A stretch of DNA of 64,000 nt from contig NZ_VUYS01000004.1 of the NCBI RefSeq assembly GCF_008389435.1, forward strand, positions 1 to 64,000, read 5' to 3'. The stretch is from Candidatus Nitrosocosmicus agrestis. Its GTDB lineage: Archaea > Thermoproteota > Nitrososphaeria > Nitrososphaerales > Nitrososphaeraceae. The translations under genes and the position numbers were made by a program. Below, piece by piece: positions 18,802 through 26,988 of this stretch; within the stretch, counting starts at the first letter, position 1, and the number at the start of each line of letters is the position of its first letter. Under the pieces are notes generated by a model. It made no database searches and had not been told where the DNA came from. It worked only from the letters and a program-made list of their open reading frames with translations.

Positions 18802-21114
18802 TTAAGGAGTATCTGGATGGTTGGATTTACCTTTGTAAGGCAAACTAATTGTGAATTTAGAGCCCATTACCTTTTGTTTTGAAGGATCGCTGTAATAATT
18901 TTCCGCCCAAATCTTACCGTTATGGGCTTCAATAATTTTCTTACAGATGTAAAGTCCCAAACCGGTTCCTTTCTTTGATTTAGAGACAAATTTAGTAAAA
19001 AGTTTAGGCAATATCTTTGGGTCAATACCACTTCCTGAGTCTCTAATACTCAAACATATTTCATTTGATTCATCATTCGAAGACAATTCAACAAGGATTC
19101 TACCTGTCTTGGTGAATTCTACTGCATTTTCGAGTATATTCATAATAACTTGAATAATTCTCACCCGATCAGCATATACTAATTTTGATCGAGAATTTAT
19201 ATCATCAGATTCGTCACTCAATTTCTTTCTTGTTTTCAAGATGATTTCTATTTGATCTTTATTTAATAAATGAAGGGTATTATTGTACTCTCGAACTATC
19301 TCTTTCACCAAGTTTTCCAAATCAAATACATCTTTGTTTAAGAGTAGTAATTCATTTTCTAGCTGAGTTACATCCAACACCTTATCGATTAGCTTTGCAA
19401 GTCGCTTAGTACTTTGATTGATTGTTACTATAAAACTATTCCAAGATTCAATGTTACCTTTAGAATTCATCAGTAAATCTGAATACCCTAATAATGACTG
19501 AACTGGATTTCTTAGTTCATGAGCAGCGATATTAATGAATTCCTTCTGAAGCCGATCTTGAATCCTCAATTTGTCGTATAATTCAGACTGATTCCAAATG
19601 GCATCAAATATCGAGGCATAGGAATTTGAAATTCTCTTGCTATTGGAGAAAGACGATAAACCGATGGATCTGAATGCGCTATCAGAAGAAATATTGTTGG
19701 ATTCTATTAATAACGACTTTTCTCTGTCTATAATCAAAAACCCAATTTCAGTGTGTAATTTTGAATTCAAGAGTTTTAAATGAAAGTTGTCGATATTTTG
19801 GAATTGGAATTGCAACTTCAGATCATCGTCATCCTCAGTAATACTTGTAATATCATCATACCGGTTGAAGATTTCTACAATTTGGTTTTGCATCATATCA
19901 TTAATTTCCTCTGCTATCAGAATTCGGATATCCAAATTCTCATGGATTTGAGCAACTGATCTAATGAGTCCAATCATACCATCATCAATTTGTTGTAAAA
20001 AAGACTCAAAATTGGGTAAAATTCCCAATATCTCATTGCTAGCAGAGGAGATAAGCGTACGAGCAAGATCGAGGGTTTCCTCTGGATCTTCGATGGTTTG
20101 GATAAATGATAACTCGACTTCATTTTCAAGCGATTGAATTATTCTCTCTGGATCTTTTCCATTCTTCCACATTTCATCAAACACCTTTGAAAAATGATCA
20201 ATGTAAGATGGATCATTACTATGTAAAATACTATCATTCTGAATACTATATCCTGTCCCAGTGCCTTTTATCAGTATAGCCAAATCTAAATTTGTAACTG
20301 CATAATTGATTGACAATATATCATTACTGTGTTTAACATCTATTCCCAATTCAATCAGATTCTTTATAGTCCTCAAATTACTTTGGTTGATAGGAACTAA
20401 AATTCGAGTTTGCTTCAAAGAAGACAATTTCTTTTCATTGAACAAATTAATCATAGTATTAATCAGATAATCCTTACTATTCTGTAAGTCTTCTATTGAA
20501 GAACAAAAATTCAGTTCCGAGGCATTTAATAAAATCGTAGAAACCATTTCCTTTGCCCCCGAACCATCAGATCCAGTTATTAATTTTGTTTCAAAAGTTT
20601 TTAGTCCTTCCTTTAATTCTCTTATTTTAACATGAGCAGGTACCGCGTTTTTCCATAAGGTATCAAAGATAAACTGATTCTGCTCCACCACCTCATCAAC
20701 ATTACTATAAATAACTTCCGTTAAAGGTTGAGCTTCTTGCAATACGGTGGTAGCCATGTATTCAGACTCATTTACAGCAATGCCGCCTTTGAGATTATCC
20801 AAATGCCTTAGTTCACTAACTATCTTGATCAATTCCTCGCAATACGGCAAATTTTCTTTTGTAATTATGGTTATGCATCTTATGATACCACCCCTCTTCA
20901 AAATATCTCGATATCCATTATAATATTCAGGGATTTTAATTACTATGGAAGGTGCCCTATGATCAAAGGTGATATCCATTTTTTGTTTAGTATTTTTCAT
21001 GAACTTGACACCTTTACCTACTGCTTTTTCTGCACCATACAAAATCAGGGTATTTTTTAGGAGACGGATCCCATCATAAGAGAAAGGCTTTTCACCATAA
21101 TCCGTCGACGTCAA
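18802..21114 (-). CDS. Sensor histidine kinase with repeated thaumarchaeal sensory modules
   Basis: The last 250 residues form a standard kinase. The HisKA box AAHELRNPVQS has the phospho-acceptor His near 532. The N box is NILENAVEF, the G1 box is DSGSGIDP, and the G2 box is GTGLGLYICKK. The first 520 residues contain no transmembrane helix. They look like three related modules that each end in an (F/I)D-x-(L/M/I)W-(K/N) segment: IFDTLWKNA, VFDEMWKNG and IFDAIWNQ. The first has the phrase YCEELIKIVSELRHLD, common in Nitrososphaerales kinases. It is probably a cytosolic sensor of unknown signal. No response regulator is adjacent. TTG start. Confidence 0.9.
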   Translation of the reverse strand: MTSTDYGEKPFSYDGIRLLKNTLILYGAEKAVGKGVKFMKNTKQKMDITFDHRAPSIVIKIPEYYNGYRDILKRGGIIRCITIITKENLPYCEELIKIVSELRHLDNLKGGIAVNESEYMATTVLQEAQPLTEVIYSNVDEVVEQNQFIFDTLWKNAVPAHVKIRELKEGLKTFETKLITGSDGSGAKEMVSTILLNASELNFCSSIEDLQNSKDYLINTMINLFNEKKLSSLKQTRILVPINQSNLRTIKNLIELGIDVKHSNDILSINYAVTNLDLAILIKGTGTGYSIQNDSILHSNDPSYIDHFSKVFDEMWKNGKDPERIIQSLENEVELSFIQTIEDPEETLDLARTLISSASNEILGILPNFESFLQQIDDGMIGLIRSVAQIHENLDIRILIAEEINDMMQNQIVEIFNRYDDITSITEDDDDLKLQFQFQNIDNFHLKLLNSKLHTEIGFLIIDREKSLLIESNNISSDSAFRSIGLSSFSNSKRISNSYASIFDAIWNQSELYDKLRIQDRLQKEFINIAAHELRNPVQSLLGYSDLLMNSKGNIESWNSFIVTINQSTKRLAKLIDKVLDVTQLENELLLLNKDVFDLENLVKEIVREYNNTLHLLNKDQIEIILKTRKKLSDESDDINSRSKLVYADRVRIIQVIMNILENAVEFTKTGRILVELSSNDESNEICLSIRDSGSGIDPKILPKLFTKFVSKSKKGTGLGLYICKKIIEAHNGKIWAENYYSDPSKQKVMGSKFTISLPYKGKSNHPDTP

Positions 21115-21200
21115 GGATAGAGGATCTTAAGATCCAGTCTATATATCTTATTGGAAAGTATATAATACATATCGAAAACAGTAGGAGCGAATATGCCCAT

Positions 21201-21320
21201 TTAGAAAAAGGAACCCAAGTTATTGAATTGAATCAAGGGCCTATTTTGATTCTTTTTTGGGATAAGGCGGCTTTCGAAAAACTCTGAGGTTGTTGGATGA
21301 AGATCCCCGGTGTTAGCCAT
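21201..21320 (-). CDS. Candidate small ORF, 39 aa, in a GC-richer block
   Basis: An ATG at 21320 opens 39 codons ending with TAA at 21201. The same frame stays open without a start for 22 further codons, back to about 21386. The product begins MANTGDLHPTTSEFF and is polar, with a basic centre. Base composition is clearly higher in G+C than the flanks. It lies between the uracil-DNA glycosylase gene and the histidine kinase on the same strand. No TATA box or family is recognised. It could be a small protein, a decayed gene or a non-coding RNA. Confidence 0.3.
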   Translation of the reverse strand: MANTGDLHPTTSEFFESRLIPKKNQNRPLIQFNNLGSFF

Positions 21321-21391
21321 GGGAATAGGTCTATCTAGCCACCCTCTTTCTACAAATATTAGTGATATCTTAAAAGCCTGTTTTTAGCCGT

Positions 21392-22069
21392 TTAAGTAAT
21401 TTCAATCAGGCGTCTAGCTTCCTTAAAAATCTCAATCCAAGACGACCAAGTTAATACTTTAGTGCTGGTGTTTCTTCTACTTGGATGGTATGAAACTATA
21501 AGATTTACATCTTCGCAAATCTTGTAGGTTGCGCCATGTTTAAACTTTAGTCTCTTATTGGTTGTAATTCGAGAGAATGCGTTAAGTGCAATATTGCCAA
21601 GTGTAATAATTACTTTAAGATGAGGACGTAACAATTTGATTTCGTTCTTCAAATGCTTTGAGCATTGATCTATTTCGCCTAATGTCGGTTTATTGTCTGG
21701 TGGGGCACATTTAACGGCCGAAGTCACATAAGAGTCTTTTAATTGCAAACCATCGTTAGCAGAATAACTATAGGGAGAGTTAGCGAATCCGGTTTCATAT
21801 AAAGCCTTTATCAACCAGTCACCAGTACTATCTCCGGTAAACATCCTCCCTGTCCTGTTGCCACCATTTAATGCCGGTGCCAAACCTATAATTAATAATT
21901 TCGCTTTAATGTCTCCAAATGAAGGTACGGGTCTATTCCAATACTCCTGAGCTTGGAACCTTTTTGGCTTCTTCATCGACATCTGATCAATATAATCAAT
22001 CAAACGTGGACATAACCTACAATTTATGATTTGATTAGCTAAATCATCCAATTTGACTAATTGATCCAA
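21392..22069 (-). CDS. Uracil-DNA glycosylase, family 5-like (UdgB)
   Basis: The 225-residue protein has the Fe-S cysteine pair CRLCPRL near the N-terminus and further Cys in SAVKCAPPDNKP and DQCSKH, matching the four-Cys cluster of families 4 and 5. Motif 1 is GLAPALNGGNRTGRMFTGD, the GGNRTGRxFTGD form of family 5 (UDGb). Motif 2 is SYHPSRRNTST. Family 5 removes uracil and deaminated purines from DNA, relevant to repair of cytosine deamination. The start is TTG; no ATG is in frame before an upstream stop. It lies 24 nt after a small membrane-protein gene and is probably co-transcribed with it. Confidence 0.9.
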   Translation of the reverse strand: MDQLVKLDDLANQIINCRLCPRLIDYIDQMSMKKPKRFQAQEYWNRPVPSFGDIKAKLLIIGLAPALNGGNRTGRMFTGDSTGDWLIKALYETGFANSPYSYSANDGLQLKDSYVTSAVKCAPPDNKPTLGEIDQCSKHLKNEIKLLRPHLKVIITLGNIALNAFSRITTNKRLKFKHGATYKICEDVNLIVSYHPSRRNTSTKVLTWSSWIEIFKEARRLIEIT

Positions 22070-22093
22070 ATCGCATCGTCTATTTTATTTTAT

Positions 22094-22288
22094 TCATGCT
22101 AGCGCAATAATAAGAAAGGTAGAAAAAAAATTGGAGGTGACAAGTAAAACTAAAATAAGTGTAAAAATTCGCCAAAAAAAATTTTCCCTTTTGACCACAA
22201 GTAAGAGTTGTCTTGATGGTTTTAAAAATATGAAATAACCTAATAGAGAGAATACAGATAATATTATATTCACTGGGGTAATAAACAT
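22094..22288 (-). CDS. Small two-helix membrane protein, 64 aa
   Basis: Two hydrophobic segments (NIILSVFSLLGYFIFL and FTLILVLLVTSNFFSTFLII) flank a basic loop (KPSRQLLLVVKREN). The ATG at 22288 has a TATA element about 31 nt upstream, and the gene ends 24 nt before the uracil-DNA glycosylase start, consistent with a short operon. No family is recognised. An overlapping longer frame on the same strand (22080-22316) is judged a shadow because its start precedes the likely transcription start. Confidence 0.5.
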   Translation of the reverse strand: MFITPVNIILSVFSLLGYFIFLKPSRQLLLVVKRENFFWRIFTLILVLLVTSNFFSTFLIIALA

Positions 22289-22314
22289 AAGACGTTACAA
22301 AAAAATTTTTGATC

Positions 22315-22324
22315 AAATATATAT
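22315..22324 (-). promoter_or_regulatory. TATA box of the small membrane protein/UDG pair
   Basis: ATATATATTT, read on the minus strand, is centred about 31 nt before the ATG at 22288. It is the best promoter candidate for both genes. Confidence 0.45.
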
Positions 22325-22569
22325 GAGACCGACATGGCTTCTTTCGGGCATTCGCAAAATCTCAAATCAAGTTAATCTTGGAATCGTGACTAGCATATGA
22401 CCCGACCCATTTTTGATTATTTTTTAGATTAAGATAAAAGATTGCCAAATTCATGAGAATTGTGATTTAGATTAGTGGACAAATATTTTAAAATTACAAA
22501 AATTAACTTAGCATTAAGAGATTCTTTGAATTTAGGTTTCCATGAGTTGATATTTTACTACTGCAAGTA

Positions 22570-23625
22570 TTATGAGTTAAAGAAACTATATGAAGTTAAG
22601 GGAATGTAATCTTGAGAAATCTCATTTAGACTATTATCACCAATACTCTGTGCATATATGACCATTGTCAAAACTTTATTCTTGGTATCCAAGGTGTCTG
22701 GAATCTCGATCTCTAAATTGATATCATCCTTATCTAATTCCCATTTCTTTGCCTCAATAATTTTATAAGAATTGTCATCTCCTTCTTGAACATATTTTAA
22801 ATTTGCGGGCAAGGGTTTAGAGACCATTAACTTTAAGTCACCAAAACGGTAACTACTGACATTCTTATTTTCATCATAATTAAGTTTTGTAGGAAATTCA
22901 TCTAAGAAGAAAGATACATGATTGATAACAAAGTTGTATCGGTCAGGATCATTTATTCGTGCTTCTAACTTAATATCATCATTACTTTTCTTTATTTTCA
23001 AATCTGGACTTAGATAATGATTTTCAAAATTTTGCACCATTACAAAATAATATTCATTATATGCAATTCCAATACTCACATGGGTATGATACTTATTTAG
23101 AATATTGTTTTTATGCCCATCATTGCAACACTGTAGATCATTATACATCATAGAATGCTGCAAGTCAGCAATAGCCTTGTATTTATCAATAACTGGACAA
23201 TAAAATTTTGTATGATCATAACATAGATCGGATACCTGACGGAATTTCTTATCATTGTCAGGCATTACATAGCTTATTTGTCCCACGTTCTGCTGTACGT
23301 AACCCGTTCCATTGTATAAAGAGTATAGCATATATGGTTTAAAACCTTCAATGCTCCAATGAGACAGAGTTTTTGTCTTCAATATTTGATCAGCATGTAT
23401 TTGAGCTGCGGTATTATTGCTCATGACTAGAGATGTCAAACCATAATGTTTACGATCTTCATTTATTTTTGACAACGCAAAAGACCTCAACTTTTGAAGC
23501 GAATCTAATTGTTCCTTACTCGTCATAGCTATAGAATTAGTTGAAAATGACAATAACACATGATTACAAAATATCATAAGAATTAAAAACGAACCAATTA
23601 CCCAAGCAGGGTATTTCCATAGCAT
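22570..23625 (-). CDS. Secreted CAP-domain (SCP/PR1-like) protein
   Basis: The protein of about 351 residues has an N-terminal hydrophobic segment (WVIGSFLILMIFCNHVLL) that would act as signal or anchor. A CAP domain follows at about residues 45-200. CAP signatures are INEDRKHYGLTSL at the start, the conserved His in HADQIL, LSHWS, the second cavity segment GHKNNILNKYHTHVSIGIAY, and FVMVQNF. The C-terminal part of about 150 residues (KSNDDIKLEARI onward) reads as beta-sandwich. CAP proteins bind lipids or act extracellularly; the role in archaea is unknown. TTG at 23631 is two codons upstream; I prefer the ATG at 23625. Confidence 0.85.
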   Translation of the reverse strand: MLWKYPAWVIGSFLILMIFCNHVLLSFSTNSIAMTSKEQLDSLQKLRSFALSKINEDRKHYGLTSLVMSNNTAAQIHADQILKTKTLSHWSIEGFKPYMLYSLYNGTGYVQQNVGQISYVMPDNDKKFRQVSDLCYDHTKFYCPVIDKYKAIADLQHSMMYNDLQCCNDGHKNNILNKYHTHVSIGIAYNEYYFVMVQNFENHYLSPDLKIKKSNDDIKLEARINDPDRYNFVINHVSFFLDEFPTKLNYDENKNVSSYRFGDLKLMVSKPLPANLKYVQEGDDNSYKIIEAKKWELDKDDINLEIEIPDTLDTKNKVLTMVIYAQSIGDNSLNEISQDYIPLTSYSFFNS

Positions 23626-23735
23626 AGACAAAATTTTTTGGCCTAAATAATTATTTTTGTTTTTTGTAATAAAGGTTTAGTAAAATCTTTCTAATAATTT
23701 TTGCAGAAAGTTATAATGTGTTAGACCCACACAAA

Positions 23736-24227
23736 TTAAATGTTGTTCTCATCCTTTTTTTCCATTAAGAATGCAATAGTTTGATTTTTTCTAAAGTCAA
23801 ATATCCGTTTAAGTGATCGAATCATATAACAACTTATTATTCTGCCCTGAAGGTAAAAAGGTAGCTTAAAATCAATCTCATCTTTAATAATAGTCTTGTG
23901 ATTATCCAATTTTACAAAAATGTGAGTATGTCTCCAATGAGGGAATGGTCCATTTATCATTTCGTCTACATACTTGTATTTTTGAGAATATGTAATTTGA
24001 GACTTCCAAGTTTTTTTAATAAATAGGAAAGTACCAGATAAAGTAACCAAAGTTCCGGCATGCAATTCAGATGACGTAGTTGACAGTATTTTAAGATGCA
24101 TTTGTGAAGGAGTAATTCGCTCCAGATGCATGATATCAGTGTAAAAATTCCAGACATAATCAATACAAGTATTTACAATAAATGAATGCTCAAATCTCAA
24201 ATTTGATTTATCTCTTGTTATTGTCAA
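23736..24227 (-). CDS. SRPBCC (START/Bet v1-like) ligand-binding protein
   Basis: The 163-residue protein opens with RFEHSFIVNTCIDYVWNFYTDIMHLERITPSQMHLKIL, the classic strand-helix-helix start of the SRPBCC helix-grip fold; EMINGPFPHWRHTHIFVKL and IIKDEIDFKLPF are the following strands. It resembles polyketide-cyclase/dehydrase and cell-division-inhibitor SRPBCC proteins that bind hydrophobic ligands. TTG start at 24227. The restored reading frame of the upstream VOC gene would end at 24208, so the two genes overlap by about 20 nt and were probably translated together. Confidence 0.8.
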   Translation of the reverse strand: MTITRDKSNLRFEHSFIVNTCIDYVWNFYTDIMHLERITPSQMHLKILSTTSSELHAGTLVTLSGTFLFIKKTWKSQITYSQKYKYVDEMINGPFPHWRHTHIFVKLDNHKTIIKDEIDFKLPFYLQGRIISCYMIRSLKRIFDFRKNQTIAFLMEKKDENNI

Positions 24228-24599
24228 TGGATTGCTCCATCATAATAAATTCATTTCCTTCATTATCCTTAAACAACACATATGATCCTAGTTCAGAATG
24301 CATTGGCACATGAGAAAAGACACGCCATTTTTTGTCATCTGTTCAATTGTGGATTTTATATCCAATGTTTCAAATATAATTGTGGATAAAGGTCTCGACA
24401 TCCTATTAGTTACCATTGATTTGGGGTATAGAATTAGTGAAGTATCTTTTGAGTCATGGTGAATAATTTGAATCCATCTAAGTTTTGGATCTAGAACAAT
24501 ATCTTTTAGAACTGTAAAATTTAGTTTCTCCACCCAAAAGGCCAATGCTTCATTTTGATCTTTTACAAATATAATTATAGATGAAATGCCACTGATCAA
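24208..24599 (-). pseudogene. VOC/glyoxalase-family protein, frameshifted near the C-terminus
   Basis: The frame from TTG at 24599 gives 103 residues beginning MISGISSIIIFVKDQNEALAF, a good VOC (glyoxalase/dioxygenase) beta-alpha-beta start. It has LRWIQIIHHD and TIIFETLDI. After NGVSF the frame runs into a short nonsense tail and stops at 24288. In the next frame the expected C-terminal motif appears directly: HVPMHSELGSYVLFKDNEGN then EFIMMEQ, ending at 24208. One extra T in the run of four T (minus strand, near 24310-24316) restores a full protein of about 130 residues. Either the gene is decayed or the sequence has a homopolymer error. Confidence 0.8.
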
Positions 24600-24753
24600 T
24601 TTTCATCTCTCGTACAAATGATCAAAAAAGGTATTGGATAGAATAATGCGACTACAATTTCTAATAGTAATAAAAATAAAAGAGTTAGAAGCAATAGTTG
24701 TGTTAAATTTGAAACTTGAATCCAATTTTGCCTATAGTTTAAGATAGTTTCAA

Positions 24754-25740
24754 CTATATCCATTCGTCATCCACTGCGTAATAGATCTTTTTACGAATAT
24801 CATCTAAATTTGTTTTTTCTACAATTAACCCTTGTTCTTTTAGTTCTTCCAACCCGGTCTGAACCGTTCTGCGTGGCAGGTTTGTAGTATGAATTAACTC
24901 GCTTTGTTCCATCGAATTTCGATTCCTAATAACATAATAGATAAACTTTGTTGCAGGACTTCCTTTTGCAATTTTTTTCATACTAGAAATTCCATAACTA
25001 GATCTTGACAAGAATCCTTTTCGCTGAGACTCTATTGAAAATACATTTTCAAGATCAATTTCCCCAAGATTTACTCTTTGGCCAAACTCTGCAATCAATG
25101 CAGATTGTTGAATTTCAAGTGGAGCTTCGAATATGATCCTGTTGGGAGATAATTTTGATGTAATTGCACCTAAAGCATTCCATTTAATGTTTCCTTTCTC
25201 ATCGTAAATACCTGCTGCATATCCCAAATTACCTTCCAATAGTATTTTCTCAGCACCAACATTGAGGGCTTCATTCACTTTTACTATTGTCTGTTCAAAT
25301 GTAAGTTGCCTTCTAGGATCCTTCTTGCCGATTTTCCATAAAGGTTGTATTTTTTTTTCAATCAATTTATCAGAGATCTGTTTCTTTTTCTCAGGTGGCA
25401 ATTCAATATTATTTTCACCTATCTCGATAATATCAAAACCCAAACGCTTGACGTCATCAATATATATATCAAGCGATTTTTCTAATAAGACATATTCTGT
25501 AAGAGAACTACCTACAGAAACTAAAACATCGTATTCGTGATAATAATTAATGCGATCTTGTAACTGTTCGTCCGACATTAGTAAGGGTAGTGCGCCATAT
25601 ATCTTGACCATATCAATTAATGGAGACATTAACTTAAAATTGCCAGTATCAAATCCTTGAAATTTATCTACTATGTATGTTAACCCGTCTGTCCTAGGCT
25701 TTTTCCAGTCGATTCTTTTTGTAGATAAATGATCTAACAT
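24754..25740 (-). CDS. Phosphosulfolactate synthase-like (ComA) domain fused to a C-terminal winged helix
   Basis: Residues 1-245 match the ComA TIM-barrel family: KKPRTDGLTYIVDKFQGFD at the start, IDMVKIYGAL, LVSVGSSLTEYVL, LGFDIIEIGENN, AEKILLEGN and IIFEAPLEIQQ. ComA joins sulfite to phosphoenolpyruvate, the first step of coenzyme M synthesis in methanogens. Residues of about 255-328 form a winged helix with a MarR/TrmB feel (PATKFIYYVIRNRNSM, TNLPRRTVQTGLEELKEQGL). The canonical enzyme is about 250 residues long and has no such domain. It could be a metabolite-sensing regulator or a self-regulated enzyme. The ATG start is clear and the gene is single. Confidence 0.85.
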   Translation of the reverse strand: MLDHLSTKRIDWKKPRTDGLTYIVDKFQGFDTGNFKLMSPLIDMVKIYGALPLLMSDEQLQDRINYYHEYDVLVSVGSSLTEYVLLEKSLDIYIDDVKRLGFDIIEIGENNIELPPEKKKQISDKLIEKKIQPLWKIGKKDPRRQLTFEQTIVKVNEALNVGAEKILLEGNLGYAAGIYDEKGNIKWNALGAITSKLSPNRIIFEAPLEIQQSALIAEFGQRVNLGEIDLENVFSIESQRKGFLSRSSYGISSMKKIAKGSPATKFIYYVIRNRNSMEQSELIHTTNLPRRTVQTGLEELKEQGLIVEKTNLDDIRKKIYYAVDDEWI

Positions 25741-25922
25741 ATTCTACAATAGTTCTAGCCAAGTATTGAATGATTCCAATTCAAATTAATATTGAAATGC
25801 CTAATTACTCACAAATAATAGGATACAATCAGGACTATTTGTATTACATTCTTAGTATTATTGTTAGGAATATAGTTTTCGTAAGTAGACAAGAGCATTG
25901 GTATTTTGACATGATTATATCC

Positions 25923-26291
25923 TCAAATTACTTCGATCGATTCCTCTGAAAATCCCATAGATTTTAGAAATTCGGTGACTTTGGTTCGATGATCACCCTG
26001 GAGAACTATTATTCCATTCTTAGATGTTCCCCCAGTTCCAATGGTTTTTTTCAACTCATGGGCAATTGACGCCATTTGTCGTTCGTCAGTAAATCCTTTA
26101 ATGTTAGTAACCCTTTTTCCTCTTTTTATTACATTCAGCTGAACGATTATCTTTAATTGATCTTCGTCAAGTCGTCTTAATAATCCGTCAAATGAATTTT
26201 CATCCTCAAAGGAAATGGATTCAAATTTCTTGCTTGCCAAATTTTCTTGTTTTTCTTTTTTAATCTCTGATATAAGGTAATTTATTGACAA
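25923..26291 (-). CDS. Translation initiation factor eIF1/SUI1 family
   Basis: The 122-residue protein has an N-terminal extension of about 45 residues, then the SUI1 domain: QLKIIVQLNVIKRGKRVTNIKGF, KKTIGTGGTSKNGIIVLQGDHR, and VTEFLKSMGFSEESIEVI. Archaeal aIF1 promotes accurate start-codon choice on the 30S subunit. This matters here because many starts in the window are TTG or GTG. The start is TTG at 26291, reading MSINYLISEI. The upstream 185 bp separate it from the PPOX gene on the same strand. Confidence 0.92.
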   Translation of the reverse strand: MSINYLISEIKKEKQENLASKKFESISFEDENSFDGLLRRLDEDQLKIIVQLNVIKRGKRVTNIKGFTDERQMASIAHELKKTIGTGGTSKNGIIVLQGDHRTKVTEFLKSMGFSEESIEVI

Positions 26292-26476
26292 TGATATTTA
26301 ATTTTTATGTCCTTCGATAATCGCAATCTGCAATTTTGTGATCATTAGATTATTGTTAGGAAAATCCACTTCATCTAATCTACCCATAGTAATGAGAATA
26401 CTAGACATGTATTTTTATATAAAAAAAAAAGGTGTCAGCAGGGTTACAATTCCAAATATAAAACAAAGTAATCTAA

Positions 26477-26863
26477 TTACAAAATTTTTACTTCGATCAC
26501 TACATAATTGCCTTTACCTCGAGTAAAAAGATTCGCAAGGGTGGCTTTAAAACCGTATTTCTCATTCCTCTTCTTTATTAGCTCTTCTTGTTCATCCGAA
26601 CTAACTATCCGTGCTTGTCCATGGATCCAATCACCTGTGATTTTACCTTTAAAATTGCAAGGGGCTATTTTGACATCACCATTGTATCTAATACGCTTTA
26701 CTTTGCCTGTATTCTCTTTTGTTACCACATATATATTCTCGTGATTCACAATAAACCATACAGGAGTTTTGACGGATTTTTTATTTTTTCTATAAGTTTC
26801 AAGGCTTATATAAGACTCATTCGCTAGTCGAGAAACATCTGCTGACATATTATTGATATTCAT
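26477..26863 (-). CDS. PPOX-class (FMN/F420-binding split barrel) oxidoreductase
   Basis: The protein of about 128 residues is a pyridoxamine-5'-phosphate-oxidase-like split barrel: YISLETYRKNKKSVKTPVWFIV, IYVVTKENTGKVKRIRYN, VKIAPCNFKGKITGDWIHGQARI. The pattern matches the small F420-dependent Rv2061-like branch that reduces unknown substrates. F420 use is plausible because NpdG is encoded in this window. The open frame extends to an ATG at 26917, but a TATA element lies inside that extension. I chose the ATG at 26863 (MNINNM); 26848 (MSADVSRL) is also possible. It is divergent from the crotonase gene. Confidence 0.85.
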   Translation of the reverse strand: MNINNMSADVSRLANESYISLETYRKNKKSVKTPVWFIVNHENIYVVTKENTGKVKRIRYNGDVKIAPCNFKGKITGDWIHGQARIVSSDEQEELIKKRNEKYGFKATLANLFTRGKGNYVVIEVKIL

Positions 26864-26897
26864 TCTCAAAATTAATAAACAATTTTCATCACTTTTC

Positions 26898-26906
26898 ATA
26901 TAAATT
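26898..26906 (-). promoter_or_regulatory. TATA box of the PPOX gene
   Basis: AATTTATAT on the minus strand would direct transcription to start near 26876. That excludes the ATG at 26917 and supports a start at 26863 or 26848. Confidence 0.4.
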
Positions 26907-26960
26907 ACATTACACATAGATGTAGCTCAGGGAAGTAGAATTTCTAACACTTAATTAAAG

Positions 26961-26968
26961 GATATAAA
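26961..26968 (+). promoter_or_regulatory. TATA box of the crotonase gene
   Basis: GATATAAA is centred about 25 nt before the TTG at 26989, so the message would begin almost at the start codon. Confidence 0.4.
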
Positions 26969-26988
26969 GCAGTTAGGGTAAGTCACAA

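Noticed and set aside
21240-21345. Possible C/D-box guide RNA in the GC-richer block (CTGA followed by GGATGA)
   Set aside because: The order and spacing of the C, D', C' and D boxes do not match, and no terminal stem is visible.
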